From: Rikenellaceae bacterium
GTDB taxonomy: Bacteria > Bacteroidota > Bacteroidia > Bacteroidales > UBA932
Direction of reading: 5' to 3'
NCBI GenBank assembly: GCA_900769905.1
Contig: CAAGIL010000012.1
Location: 1 to 10,876, forward strand
DNA: 10,876 nucleotides
Below are positions 1 to 5,930 of the stretch, one piece after another. Position 1 is the first letter of the stretch, and each line of letters opens with the position of its first letter. A model generated the notes under the pieces. That model worked only from the letters and a program-made list of their open reading frames with translations, made no database searches and was not told the origin of the DNA. The position numbers and the translations under genes were made by a program.

Positions 1-828
1 CAGCTCAACTTCCTCGGCGCGTTTTCGACCGACGTCTCGGGCGAGATCCTCGGACCGTCCAAGAGCGTCGAGGTGCCGCTCGTCGAGATGGACGCTGCGG
101 ACACGTTCGACCGCTCGACGAACAACTTCGCGCGGACGGCGATGACGCCGAAGACGGCGACCGTCACCTTCGGCGATCCGATCATCGCGGGCTTCTCCGT
201 CACCGCCGACCAGGCGTCGAAGATCGACAAGCGCTGGTGGGAGGGCAAGGCGGAACTCAACGCGACCGCCGTTGCCGCGTCCGCCTCGAACGCCGTCACG
301 AACCTCATCACGAAGACGAACTTCTCGAAGGCCGTCCTGAGCGTCGGTACGGCGGACAACTTCGGCACGGCCACCGTCGCCAAGATCGCCGCCGCAGTCG
401 AGAATAAGACGAACAAGCTGCGCGTCAAGTTCTCGACTCTCGCCCTCTCCGGCGAGTACTTCTACAAGCTCCTCGCTGGCCTCGATGCGAACGTCTATGG
501 CGGCACGGAGGCGATCCGCAACGGCGTCATCCCGGGCCTCTTCGGCTTCGGCAAGGTGATGCTCGTGCACGGTCTCTCGACCCCTGGCTTCGTCTGCGAG
601 CCGTCCGCGATCGCGTTCGCCGCGCGCGGGTTCCGTCCGGCGGACGAGACGCCCTACCGTGCGGTGCGCGAGATCAAGGATCCGGAAAGCGGCCTTTCGC
701 TCACGCTCGTCGAGTACGGCGACGGTCCGACCGGCGACCTCTCCGAGAGCGTGACGACGCGCATCGGCGCAGCGGTCGGCGACGCGGGCGCGCTGGTGCG
801 TCTCGTCTCCGGCAGCACCGACGCTTAA
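1..828 (+). CDS. Probable phage major capsid protein, 5'-truncated by the window edge
   Basis: The reading frame is open from base 1 to a TAA at 826-828, giving 275 residues; the true start lies outside the window, so the GTG at 73 is not taken as the start. The protein is soluble, with no signal peptide or membrane segment. It alternates Ala/Thr/Val-rich helical stretches with beta-rich stretches, and it ends in a strand-like Gly-Ala-Leu-Val-Arg-Leu-Val-Ser segment, as HK97-fold coat proteins often do. No catalytic motif is visible. The capsid call rests mainly on position: it directly precedes a gp36/DUF1320-like head-completion gene and Mu gpG- and MuF-like genes. The family assignment is inference. 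A capsid decoration protein, or another HK97-fold structural protein, is the main alternative. Confidence 0.6.
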   Translation, partial: QLNFLGAFSTDVSGEILGPSKSVEVPLVEMDAADTFDRSTNNFARTAMTPKTATVTFGDPIIAGFSVTADQASKIDKRWWEGKAELNATAVAASASNAVTNLITKTNFSKAVLSVGTADNFGTATVAKIAAAVENKTNKLRVKFSTLALSGEYFYKLLAGLDANVYGGTEAIRNGVIPGLFGFGKVMLVHGLSTPGFVCEPSAIAFAARGFRPADETPYRAVREIKDPESGLSLTLVEYGDGPTGDLSESVTTRIGAAVGDAGALVRLVSGSTDA

Positions 829-842
829 GGAGACGCAAGGAC

Positions 843-1277
843 ATGGCCTGGAGAAAACCCACGCAGGAAGACCTCACCGTCCGCCTCTCGCAGGACGAGG
901 TGGACGCGTTCACCGCTTCGTCCTCGTTCCAGACGGACACGACGGAAGGCATCATCGCCCAGTCCGTTGCGTTCGCCCGTGATGCGATCAGAAGCGGCGG
1001 GCGCTGCCGACTCTCGCCGGAAGACGGGACGATCCCCGAGGGTCTCTTCAGGCCTGTCCTTGCAATCGCCATCCTCGACCTGCTGAACCGCTTCTCCATT
1101 CCGCCGACAGACGCGCGGAGTGCAGCGGCTCGGTCGGCCGAGGACTATTTGAAGGACGTCGCCTCCGGGCGCGTCGTCCCCGAATCCTACGCGGCACCCG
1201 ATGCCGTCGAATCTGCCGCCGCCGGTCCGATGGCCGACGACGGCCCCATCAGAACCCTCGGCGGAGGCCTCTGGTGA
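843..1277 (+). CDS. Head-completion / head-tail connector protein, Mu gp36 (DUF1320)-like
   Basis: A 144-residue protein beginning Met-Ala-Trp-Arg-Lys-Pro-Thr. The SD sequence GGAG at 829-832 directly follows the capsid-like stop. The general layout is that of small phage connectors of the gp6/gp36 type: an N-terminal segment of the form thr-x-glu-asp-leu; a helix with paired Ala/Arg around residues 40-52; a Pro-x-x-Leu-Phe-x-Pro-Val-Leu helix around residues 66-80; and a late Tyr-Leu-Lys-Asp-Val-Ala-Ser-Gly element near residues 105-112. The last matches the 'L..ia.G' ending of DUF1320 proteins. Its expected job is to join the head vertex to the tail after DNA packaging. The C-terminal 30 residues are Ala/Gly-rich and probably disordered. 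The stop overlaps the next gene. The family call comes from pattern and position, not from a search. Confidence 0.55.
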   Translation: MAWRKPTQEDLTVRLSQDEVDAFTASSSFQTDTTEGIIAQSVAFARDAIRSGGRCRLSPEDGTIPEGLFRPVLAIAILDLLNRFSIPPTDARSAAARSAEDYLKDVASGRVVPESYAAPDAVESAAAGPMADDGPIRTLGGGLW

Positions 1278-1480
1278 TGAAGCCCGAGGACATCATCCGT
1301 ATCAGCAAGCGCATCGCACAGACGATGTACACCACGTATTTCAAAAAGATCCGTGAAGCGTACGAATCGTATGATGTCAGGCCGAAGGACTCAGACAAAG
1401 ACCTGGCAGGCGTCTTGGAAGAGGCGTTTGAAAACGCGCTTGTCAAAGCTGTCTCCGAAGCACTCAACTCTGGAGTATAA
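1277..1480 (+). CDS. Small helical hypothetical phage protein
   Basis: A 67-residue protein starting at ATG 1277, which shares its A with the TGA of the upstream gene (1275-1277). An in-frame GTG at 1274 is an alternative start, and GGAGG at 1263-1267 could serve either. The product is highly charged (Lys/Arg in the first half, Glu in the second) and predicted mostly helical, with no Cys and no membrane segment. Codon use is visibly more AT-rich than in the flanking genes, with codons such as GTA, TAT, GAA and AAA more common. This may mean later acquisition or relaxed constraint. I do not recognise a family. Its place between a connector and a gpG-like protein suggests a small head-completion or chaperone role, but that is inference. 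Confidence 0.6.
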   Translation: MKPEDIIRISKRIAQTMYTTYFKKIREAYESYDVRPKDSDKDLAGVLEEAFENALVKAVSEALNSGV

Positions 1481-1484
1481 CTCC
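1472..1484 (+). promoter_or_regulatory. Small hairpin covering the Shine-Dalgarno site of the gpG-like gene
   Basis: GGAGT (1472-1476), loop ATA, and ACTCC (1480-1484) form a perfect 5-bp stem. The GGAG in its left arm is the only good SD for the ATG at 1487. The stop codon of the upstream gene (1478-1480) lies in the loop and right arm, so a terminating ribosome would open the stem. This is the classic geometry for translational coupling. The stem is short and the regulatory reading is inference. Confidence 0.35.
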
Positions 1485-1486
1485 TG

Positions 1487-2038
1487 ATGGATCTCAAGAT
1501 CACCATTCCGCAGAAGGCCCTCGAAGGCCTGATCCCGGACTCCGCAACGATCGCGAAGTCTGCTGGCGAAGCCGTTGCGGATCTGGTGAAGGAGAATTTC
1601 CAGAAGCGGAACGACGCGAGCAAGCCTGAAGCCGGCATGCCGAAGTCGAACTACTGGGATGAGGTCAGTCAGTCGACACGCGTCGAGATCCAGGGCGAGC
1701 ATGCGGTCGTCACGATCGACAAGGAAGGCGCGGCACTTCATTTCTACGGCGGAACCGTTCTTCCCGGGAACGGCAAAAAGGCGCTGGCCATCCCGAAGCA
1801 TCCGAAGACCGCTGGAAAGCGTGCTGCAGAATTCACCGGCGAGATGTTCTGCGTCTGGGGCAAGGGCGATACGTACGGCATGCTCGTTTCCTGCGATGTC
1901 GATACGGCGGGCGAGCTCATGTACCTGCTCATCCCCAAGGCGAACATCAAGCCCGATCCGTCCGTCCTTCCGACGGAAGCCGAGATGCTTGATGCGGCAA
2001 TCCAGGACATTGAATTTCAGAGGAGCATCTGGTCATGA
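1487..2038 (+). CDS. Phage virion morphogenesis protein, Mu gpG-like
   Basis: A 183-residue protein starting at ATG 1487, six bases after the upstream stop. The N-terminal half contains the helix Ala-Val-Ala-Asp-Leu-Val-Lys-Glu-Asn-Phe with Arg-Asn-Asp-Ala, followed by Asn-Tyr-Trp. The middle carries His-Phe-Tyr-Gly-Gly-Thr (residues 86-91) and then Lys-Lys-Ala-Leu-Ala-Ile-Pro (97-103). This pairing of a gly-gly turn and a basic ala-ile-pro turn is typical of Mu gpG / phage virion morphogenesis proteins, which act in tail completion or head-tail joining. The end shares the ATGA overlap with the MuF-like gene (ATG 2035, TGA 2036-2038), so the two are translationally coupled, matching the F-G pairing in Mu although in reversed order. 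The family call is from motif memory and context. Confidence 0.6.
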   Translation: MDLKITIPQKALEGLIPDSATIAKSAGEAVADLVKENFQKRNDASKPEAGMPKSNYWDEVSQSTRVEIQGEHAVVTIDKEGAALHFYGGTVLPGNGKKALAIPKHPKTAGKRAAEFTGEMFCVWGKGDTYGMLVSCDVDTAGELMYLLIPKANIKPDPSVLPTEAEMLDAAIQDIEFQRSIWS

Positions 2039-3261
2039 CGGCGGCTGAGAAGATTCTGATGAAGACGCTCGTCGGATCGAGCATCGACAGCCGGGACTGG
2101 AACGGCATCCAGGCTGGGCTTCGCGATCGCGCATTCATCTCGAGTCAGGTGCAGTCAGCGAAGATCCTCTATGCCGCGCGCGAATTGAGCGCGAAGCACG
2201 CCGCCGGAGGAGCCGACCTTTCGAAAATCCGCATGGAAATGCGCAAGGCGCTCGCCGACTCCGGCTACAAGCCGGATCCGGAGATCGCCGGGACGATCAA
2301 GGACCTCACCTCGCAGGCCCGTCTCGACGTCATCATCAAGACCAACGTCGCCCAGGCGCGCGGTTATGTGCAATGGCTTGATGCCAATACGCCGGGCGGA
2401 TATGCTCATGCTCCCGCGCAGGAACTCTACCGTGCGCAGGATCGGAAACAGAAGCGGGCATGGGACAAGCGCTGGGAAGCTGCAGGCGGGAAAACCTACG
2501 GCGGGCGGATGATCGCCCTCAAGGACGATCCGATCTGGGTGAAGATCAGCCGCTTCGGCAATCCCTTCCCGCCCTTCGACTGGGGAAGCGGTATGAGCGT
2601 CCGGAACGTCTCGGCGCGCGAAGCGATCCAGCTCGGCCTCATCACGAAGGATGACTTCAAGTCGAAGGTCCTCGAAAAGGAAAATGCACAGAATGAAGGC
2701 AAGCGTCCGTGCATGAACGACAACTTCTTCGCCGAGGTGCCGTTCAAAGGCAACACGCCCGAGATGCAGAAGCTGAAGGACGCCTTCGGCGATCAGATCA
2801 CGCACGAGGACGGGAGGATCATGTGGCGCGGTGCCCTTATCCGCGACAAGTTCAACGCGCACAAAGACTTCGAACTGAACCTCGGCAAGCCGACGAACGA
2901 CCTGATTGCCAAACTGCCGCCGGGAACCGAGCGGATGCTTAAGAGCAAGACCTTCAAGGTACACGGTTCGTGGTTCGACAAGCCGAACGAAGAAGACGGA
3001 ACAACCCATCGCAAGCACTTCGGAGAGAATGAGACACGCAAAGAAAACATTCCGCTCACCGACGGCGACCTCGATCTCTTCCCGACGCTCTGGCGCCATC
3101 CGGATAGAGTGATCATGGGCGGAACGGGGAAGACGATCAAACTGGAACTGGATACGTTCGATGGAGGAACCCTCACAACGGTCATCAACATCGCCCGAAC
3201 GCCGGAGATCAAGACCCTGTACAAAAAATTAGCCGGCGTGGGACTGGGGGCCTCAACCTGA
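2035..3261 (+). CDS. MuF-like minor head protein with C-terminal PBECR/EndoU-like toxin-type domain
   Basis: A 408-residue protein. SD AGGAG at 2021-2025 precedes ATG 2035, which overlaps the upstream stop as ATGA. Residues 1 to about 230 look like a MuF/SPP1 gp7-type minor head domain: the helix with Thr-Asn-Val-Ala-Gln-Ala-Arg-Gly (103-110) is followed by Asn-Pro-Phe-Pro-Pro-Phe-Asp-Trp-Gly-Ser-Gly (176-186), where classic MuF proteins have their pro-pro/his-x-x-cys element. Residues 230-300 are a linker. Residues 305-400 form a separate domain with His-Arg-Lys-His-Phe-Gly (325-330), Thr-Leu-Trp-Arg-His-Pro-Asp-Arg-Val (351-359) and Glu-Ile-Lys-Thr-Leu-Tyr-Lys-Lys (391-398). That layout (paired His, 'P..W..PD.V', beta strands, final K-T-x-Y-K) matches the PBECR nuclease-like domains fused to MuF proteins in phage polymorphic toxins. 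The domain call is from pattern memory; activity is unproven. The C-terminus may be frame-disrupted at the G run 3246-3250. Confidence 0.65.
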   Translation: MTAAEKILMKTLVGSSIDSRDWNGIQAGLRDRAFISSQVQSAKILYAARELSAKHAAGGADLSKIRMEMRKALADSGYKPDPEIAGTIKDLTSQARLDVIIKTNVAQARGYVQWLDANTPGGYAHAPAQELYRAQDRKQKRAWDKRWEAAGGKTYGGRMIALKDDPIWVKISRFGNPFPPFDWGSGMSVRNVSAREAIQLGLITKDDFKSKVLEKENAQNEGKRPCMNDNFFAEVPFKGNTPEMQKLKDAFGDQITHEDGRIMWRGALIRDKFNAHKDFELNLGKPTNDLIAKLPPGTERMLKSKTFKVHGSWFDKPNEEDGTTHRKHFGENETRKENIPLTDGDLDLFPTLWRHPDRVIMGGTGKTIKLELDTFDGGTLTTVINIARTPEIKTLYKKLAGVGLGAST

Positions 3262-3351
3262 GCGTGGTTCCGTATCGAAACGGATGCACCATATCCAACA
3301 CACCGGATGAGTGAATGATACCACAACCAACTTGATGAAAGCAACAGCAAA
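3262..3351 (+). other. Gap between the MuF-like and tail-terminator-like genes
   Basis: This is the longest stretch here without an assigned gene. It is clearly more AT-rich than its surroundings, especially 3315-3351, and shows no convincing promoter, terminator hairpin or strong SD. The first part (to 3314) can be read in the -1 frame relative to the MuF gene as a plausible continuation. No immunity gene, which often follows MuF-borne toxins, fits in the space. Confidence 0.5.
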
Positions 3352-3768
3352 ATGAAGATCCGCGAATTTCAGGAGAAAATCGTCGACGCGATCAACACCG
3401 TCGAAGAGCTTGTGCAAGGCGGCTGCAAGGCCCTTGCCGAGGATACGCTTTCGATCGTGAACGACGTCGCCCTGCAGCTTCAGACGAATTCAGGCGTGGC
3501 CATTGTCGTGACGACCCCGAGGATGACTCGAAACGGGTGCGCCGCTGGCGCCATCCCGGCCGACACGCGCCTTGCGATTCGCTGTATTGAGAAGCCGGCA
3601 TTGAATCGCAAGAAGCCCGGCCACCTCACCGCGCTCGATGCCGCCGAGATCGTGGCGCAATGCCTCGACGGCGAGCAGATCAACTTCGCCGAGATCGCGC
3701 AGACCTCCGACCAGCGCACCGGCACGCTCACCGCCGAAGTCACCTTCAACACCGAGATCCACCTCTAA
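3352..3768 (+). CDS. Tail-terminator / tail-completion-like protein
   Basis: A 138-residue protein from ATG 3352 to TAA 3766-3768. The upstream region has only a weak purine-rich tract, so the start is less secure than its neighbours'. The N-terminal 40 residues form an amphipathic helix. The remainder alternates strands and turns: Val-Ala-Ile-Val-Val-Thr-Thr-Pro near residue 50, Leu-Ala-Ile-Arg-Cys-Ile-Glu near 75, a helix Ala-Ala-Glu-Ile-Val-Ala near 99, then Leu-Thr-Ala-Glu-Val-Thr-Phe-Asn-Thr at the end. This alpha-beta layout, the length and the position (after head-completion genes, before tail tube and chaperone) are those of phage tail terminators such as lambda gpU and Mu gp37-type proteins, which cap the tail tube. 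Assignment is mainly by context; I cannot point to a diagnostic motif. Confidence 0.45.
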   Translation: MKIREFQEKIVDAINTVEELVQGGCKALAEDTLSIVNDVALQLQTNSGVAIVVTTPRMTRNGCAAGAIPADTRLAIRCIEKPALNRKKPGHLTALDAAEIVAQCLDGEQINFAEIAQTSDQRTGTLTAEVTFNTEIHL

Positions 3769-3786
3769 CGAAAGGAACAAGACACA

Positions 3787-4143
3787 ATGGCTACCAATCC
3801 AACGTCCGTTGCCGGCGAATACGGCATCACCTCGACCCTTGAGGGCTACACGATCGAATCGGAGAACATAACCGACTCCCCGCGCCGTGAGGAAGTCCCG
3901 GACCAGCGGAACGCCGTGGCGAAGGAAATCCGCTACGACACGCGCTACGAGCTGCGGCTCACCGTCCGCGGAACGGCCAAGCCGTCCACCTCCACGATCA
4001 CGTACGACAGCAACACCTACATCGTCGACTCCGTCGAGAAGGCCGGCACGTACAACGGTCTCCAGCGCTGGAACATCACGGCGCACCGATATGACAACTG
4101 CTCGTCCGAGACGGCTGTCGTCGTGACGAAGCCCTCCTCCTGA
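3787..4143 (+). CDS. Small tail protein, possible tail-tube subunit
   Basis: A 118-residue protein with SD AAGGA (3772-3776) ten bases before ATG 3787. The sequence is predominantly beta: repeated Thr/Val/Ile strands, an Arg-Tyr-Glu-Leu-Arg-Leu-Thr-Val-Arg-Gly strand near residue 56, then Asp-Ser-Asn-Thr-Tyr-Ile-Val-Asp-Ser-Val and Tyr-Asn-Gly-Leu-Gln-Arg-Trp-Asn-Ile-Thr. There is no signal peptide or membrane segment. Its place between the terminator-like gene and the tail assembly chaperone is where siphoviruses carry the major tail protein. At 118 residues it is shorter than most tube proteins (usually about 140-250), so a tail-completion or adaptor role is a real alternative. Confidence 0.4.
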   Translation: MATNPTSVAGEYGITSTLEGYTIESENITDSPRREEVPDQRNAVAKEIRYDTRYELRLTVRGTAKPSTSTITYDSNTYIVDSVEKAGTYNGLQRWNITAHRYDNCSSETAVVVTKPSS

Positions 4144-4145
4144 TC

Positions 4146-4670
4146 ATGAGCAAGGCGAACCCCAGGAAGGCCGTCACGGCCATCATGCCGCTGCCGCTTC
4201 AGGTCGGCACGGAGAACGGCGAGCCGCTCGTCGTCCGCCCGATGACGCTTGCGATGTACGCGGCGCTCGAGCGGATCGGCTCGCCGCTCCTGACCGGCCA
4301 GGAGCCGGAGAACGCGCTCGACTGGCTGCCGACGCTCTATCTCGTCACCCACGACCCGAGCGAGATCTTCTCCGGGAACCTCGCCGACAAGGCCTTCGCC
4401 TGGGCGGACGCCCAGCCCGTCAGCATCGTCCGGCGCATCCGCGACGCGGCCATGCGTCAGATCGACGCGCTCGTCGACGTTATTCCGGAAGCCGATCCGG
4501 ACGAAAAAAAAAACGGCGCGGAAGTGACGGATGGATCGCGGCCTACGCAGCCTACGCGGCGGAGCACTACGGCTGGAGCTACCGGGAGATCATGTACGAA
4601 GTCCCGGCAAGCTCCCTCGCGCTGCTCCAACGGACGGCAGGCCTCCGCGAAAACAAGATCTTCCCGCTGA
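4146..4670 (+). CDS. Tail assembly chaperone, zero-frame (G-like) product
   Basis: The zero-frame product is 174 residues, from ATG 4146 (two bases after the upstream TGA, with no clear SD, so probably reinitiation) to TGA 4668-4670. Residues 1-122 look coding throughout: Pro-Leu-Val-Val-Arg-Pro-Met-Thr-Leu-Ala, helical segments, and the Asp-Trp-Leu-Pro-Thr-Leu-Tyr-Leu-Val-Thr-His helix, as in N-terminal tail chaperone domains. After the A run at 4504-4513 the zero frame turns into a Ser/Thr/Arg-rich sequence typical of out-of-frame reading of GC-rich DNA. The -1 frame there is well formed. Such proteins hold the tape measure while the tail tube polymerises; in lambda, gpG and the frameshift product gpGT do this. 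It sits directly before the tape-measure-like gene, as expected. Confidence 0.6.
   Translation: MSKANPRKAVTAIMPLPLQVGTENGEPLVVRPMTLAMYAALERIGSPLLTGQEPENALDWLPTLYLVTHDPSEIFSGNLADKAFAWADAQPVSIVRRIRDAAMRQIDALVDVIPEADPDEKKNGAEVTDGSRPTQPTRRSTTAGATGRSCTKSRQAPSRCSNGRQASAKTRSSR
4504..4514 (+). promoter_or_regulatory. Probable -1 programmed ribosomal frameshift site (A10-C)
   Basis: Ten A residues followed by C. In the zero frame of the chaperone gene the codons are GAA AAA AAA AAC, so A AAA AAC (4508-4514) is a canonical X XXY YYZ slippery heptamer, and A AAA AAA lies just upstream. A one-base backward slip puts the ribosome in the frame beginning CGG at 4514, which is open to 4756. No convincing downstream stimulatory hairpin was found by eye; a 6-bp complement (CGATCC 4493-4498 with GGATCG 4533-4538) flanks the site, of unknown value. 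A one-base length error in this homopolymer would produce the same picture. Confidence 0.7.
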
Positions 4671-4756
4671 GTTCGGTGGAGGAAATCGACAATGGCAACG
4701 AAAAAGCTGACCGTAGAGGTCGACGCGGACGCAAGCAAGGCAAAGCGCAAGATTAA
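4514..4756 (+). CDS. Frameshifted C-terminal extension of tail assembly chaperone (T-like)
   Basis: This is the -1 frame continuation reached from the chaperone gene at the A10 run. It gives 80 further codons to TAA 4754-4756, for a fusion product of about 203 residues. It begins Arg-Arg-Gly-Ser-Asp-Gly-Trp-Ile and runs through Ala-Tyr-Ala-Ala-Tyr-Ala-Ala-Glu-His-Tyr-Gly-Trp-Ser-Tyr-Arg-Glu-Ile, then Val-Pro-Ala-Ser-Ser-Leu-Ala-Leu-Leu-Gln-Arg. This is an ordered helical sequence with a 'gly-trp-x-tyr/asp' turn, as seen in T-type tail chaperone domains. No start with an SD lies nearby in this frame, so it must be reached by frameshifting. The last 22 codons, from 4691, overlap the tape-measure gene in another frame and are Arg/Gly/Lys-rich, so the conserved part probably ends near 4690. 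Confidence 0.65.
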   Translation, partial: RRGSDGWIAAYAAYAAEHYGWSYREIMYEVPASSLALLQRTAGLRENKIFPLSSVEEIDNGNEKADRRGRRGRKQGKAQD

Positions 4757-5930
4757 GCGCGACCTCTCCGGTGCCGCAGCCGAAGCGAGTTCCGGCGCAG
4801 CCTCAGGCGGCGCTGCGCCCGCCTCGTCCTCGGCGGCAACCAAGGCCGAGCGGCTCGCCAAGTCCCTCGAGCGCGCTGGCAAGCACGCGGAGGATTTCGG
4901 CAAGCACGCCGATCAGAGCGAAAAACAGATCTCGAATGCGTTCAAGAGCCTGGCGGGCCTCGGAGCGGGTCTCGCGATCGGCTATGCCGCCCGTCACATG
5001 CAGGAAGGCGAGGCGAGAAACAGAGTCGAAGTCGCCGGAGCCGCTGTATCAGGGGCTTCGGTAGGATCGGGTTTCGCGAGTCAGTTTGGCGCGGGACTGA
5101 AGGGCGGCCTTGTCGCCGCTCTCGTTGGAGCGGGAATTGGGGCGTACAACAAGAAGAGCGAGCAGGAGCAGGCGGTAAAGGACTTCCAGGAAGGCTTCGA
5201 CAAGAGGAACAAGGACAGCGCCGAGGCGAAGGCCTGGAACGAACGGTTCAGGAGCATGACCGAGATGCCGGCGAGCTTCGGCAAAGCCGAGGGCCTCGAG
5301 CTTCTCCAGGTGAAGATGAAGGCCGTGCAGACGAACAGCTCTGAACTGGGTCAGGAGCTTGAGCGACTACAAGGCGAGGCGAAGTCCATGGAGGAGGAAG
5401 TCCGCTCCCTCGCCAAGGAATCCAAGCTCACTGCGGCCGCGGAGAAGGAGAGCGAGCTGCAGGCCGTGCGCTCCAGAATCGCCCAGACGGAGGCAGCGAA
5501 GCATTCGTTCGCGCGTCAGCAGGAGGCCCTCCAGCACGAGATCGACACGTTCAAGGACCCGAAGGCGCACTACTTCCGGGAGAGCACGGACGGCACTGAC
5601 TCCCTTCAGAGGGTCGGCGCTGGATTCACGCCCTTCTCCCAGAACGGCAGCGACGCGACGGCTGCGGACAGCGGCACGGGGTCTGACACCGGCGGGAAGA
5701 AGCCCTGGAGAAGTCCGTGGGCCAGGTTGAGCAATCGGGCAGGATTCTTCCAGGGATCCGTCGAGACGCCGACCAAGGAGACACGGTTCGACTTCGCCAC
5801 CGAGGAGCGGCACAACCTCGAGATGATTGCCCAGCAGAAACTCAGCGTCGAGGTTGAAAAGAAGATGAACGAAATTCTCGAGCGCATCTATAATGATATT
5901 CATGGGAAAGGAGGTTCTGCATGGCAGTAA
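4692..5930 (+). CDS. Short tape-measure-like protein
   Basis: A 412-residue protein from ATG 4692, with SD GGAGGA at 4678-4683 inside the chaperone extension. Residues 1-25 (Leu-Thr-Val-Glu-Val-Asp-Ala-Asp, then basic) resemble the start of many tape-measure proteins. Residues 27-50 are Ala/Ser/Gly-rich and low complexity. Residues 80-152 hold hydrophobic, Gly/Ala-rich stretches (Leu-Ala-Gly-Leu-Gly-Ala-Gly-Leu-Ala-Ile-Gly, and Gly-Gly-Leu-Val-Ala-Ala-Leu-Val-Gly-Ala-Gly-Ile-Gly) that could insert in a membrane, as expected of a tape measure at DNA ejection. Residues 205-290 look like a charged coiled coil, and 365-403 a second amphipathic helix. It is short for this family; the usual length-to-tail ratio of about 1.5 angstrom per residue would give a tail near 60 nm. 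Position after the frameshifting chaperone is the strongest support. Confidence 0.6.
   Translation: MATKKLTVEVDADASKAKRKIKRDLSGAAAEASSGAASGGAAPASSSAATKAERLAKSLERAGKHAEDFGKHADQSEKQISNAFKSLAGLGAGLAIGYAARHMQEGEARNRVEVAGAAVSGASVGSGFASQFGAGLKGGLVAALVGAGIGAYNKKSEQEQAVKDFQEGFDKRNKDSAEAKAWNERFRSMTEMPASFGKAEGLELLQVKMKAVQTNSSELGQELERLQGEAKSMEEEVRSLAKESKLTAAAEKESELQAVRSRIAQTEAAKHSFARQQEALQHEIDTFKDPKAHYFRESTDGTDSLQRVGAGFTPFSQNGSDATAADSGTGSDTGGKKPWRSPWARLSNRAGFFQGSVETPTKETRFDFATEERHNLEMIAQQKLSVEVEKKMNEILERIYNDIHGKGGSAWQ

Noticed and set aside
2155..3099. Long open frame on the - strand (over 300 codons) opposite the MuF-like gene
   Set aside because: It is the shadow of a GC-rich gene with strong third-position bias; the + strand product has recognisable motifs and an SD, the - strand one has neither.
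3262..3351. Promoter or terminator in the gap
   Set aside because: No paired -35/-10 with good spacing and no hairpin followed by a T run could be found.
4541..4558. Tandem 9-base repeat (GCCTACGCA / GCCTACGCG) as a regulatory element
   Set aside because: It simply encodes Ala-Tyr-Ala twice in the -1 frame of the chaperone extension; two copies are too few to argue for more.
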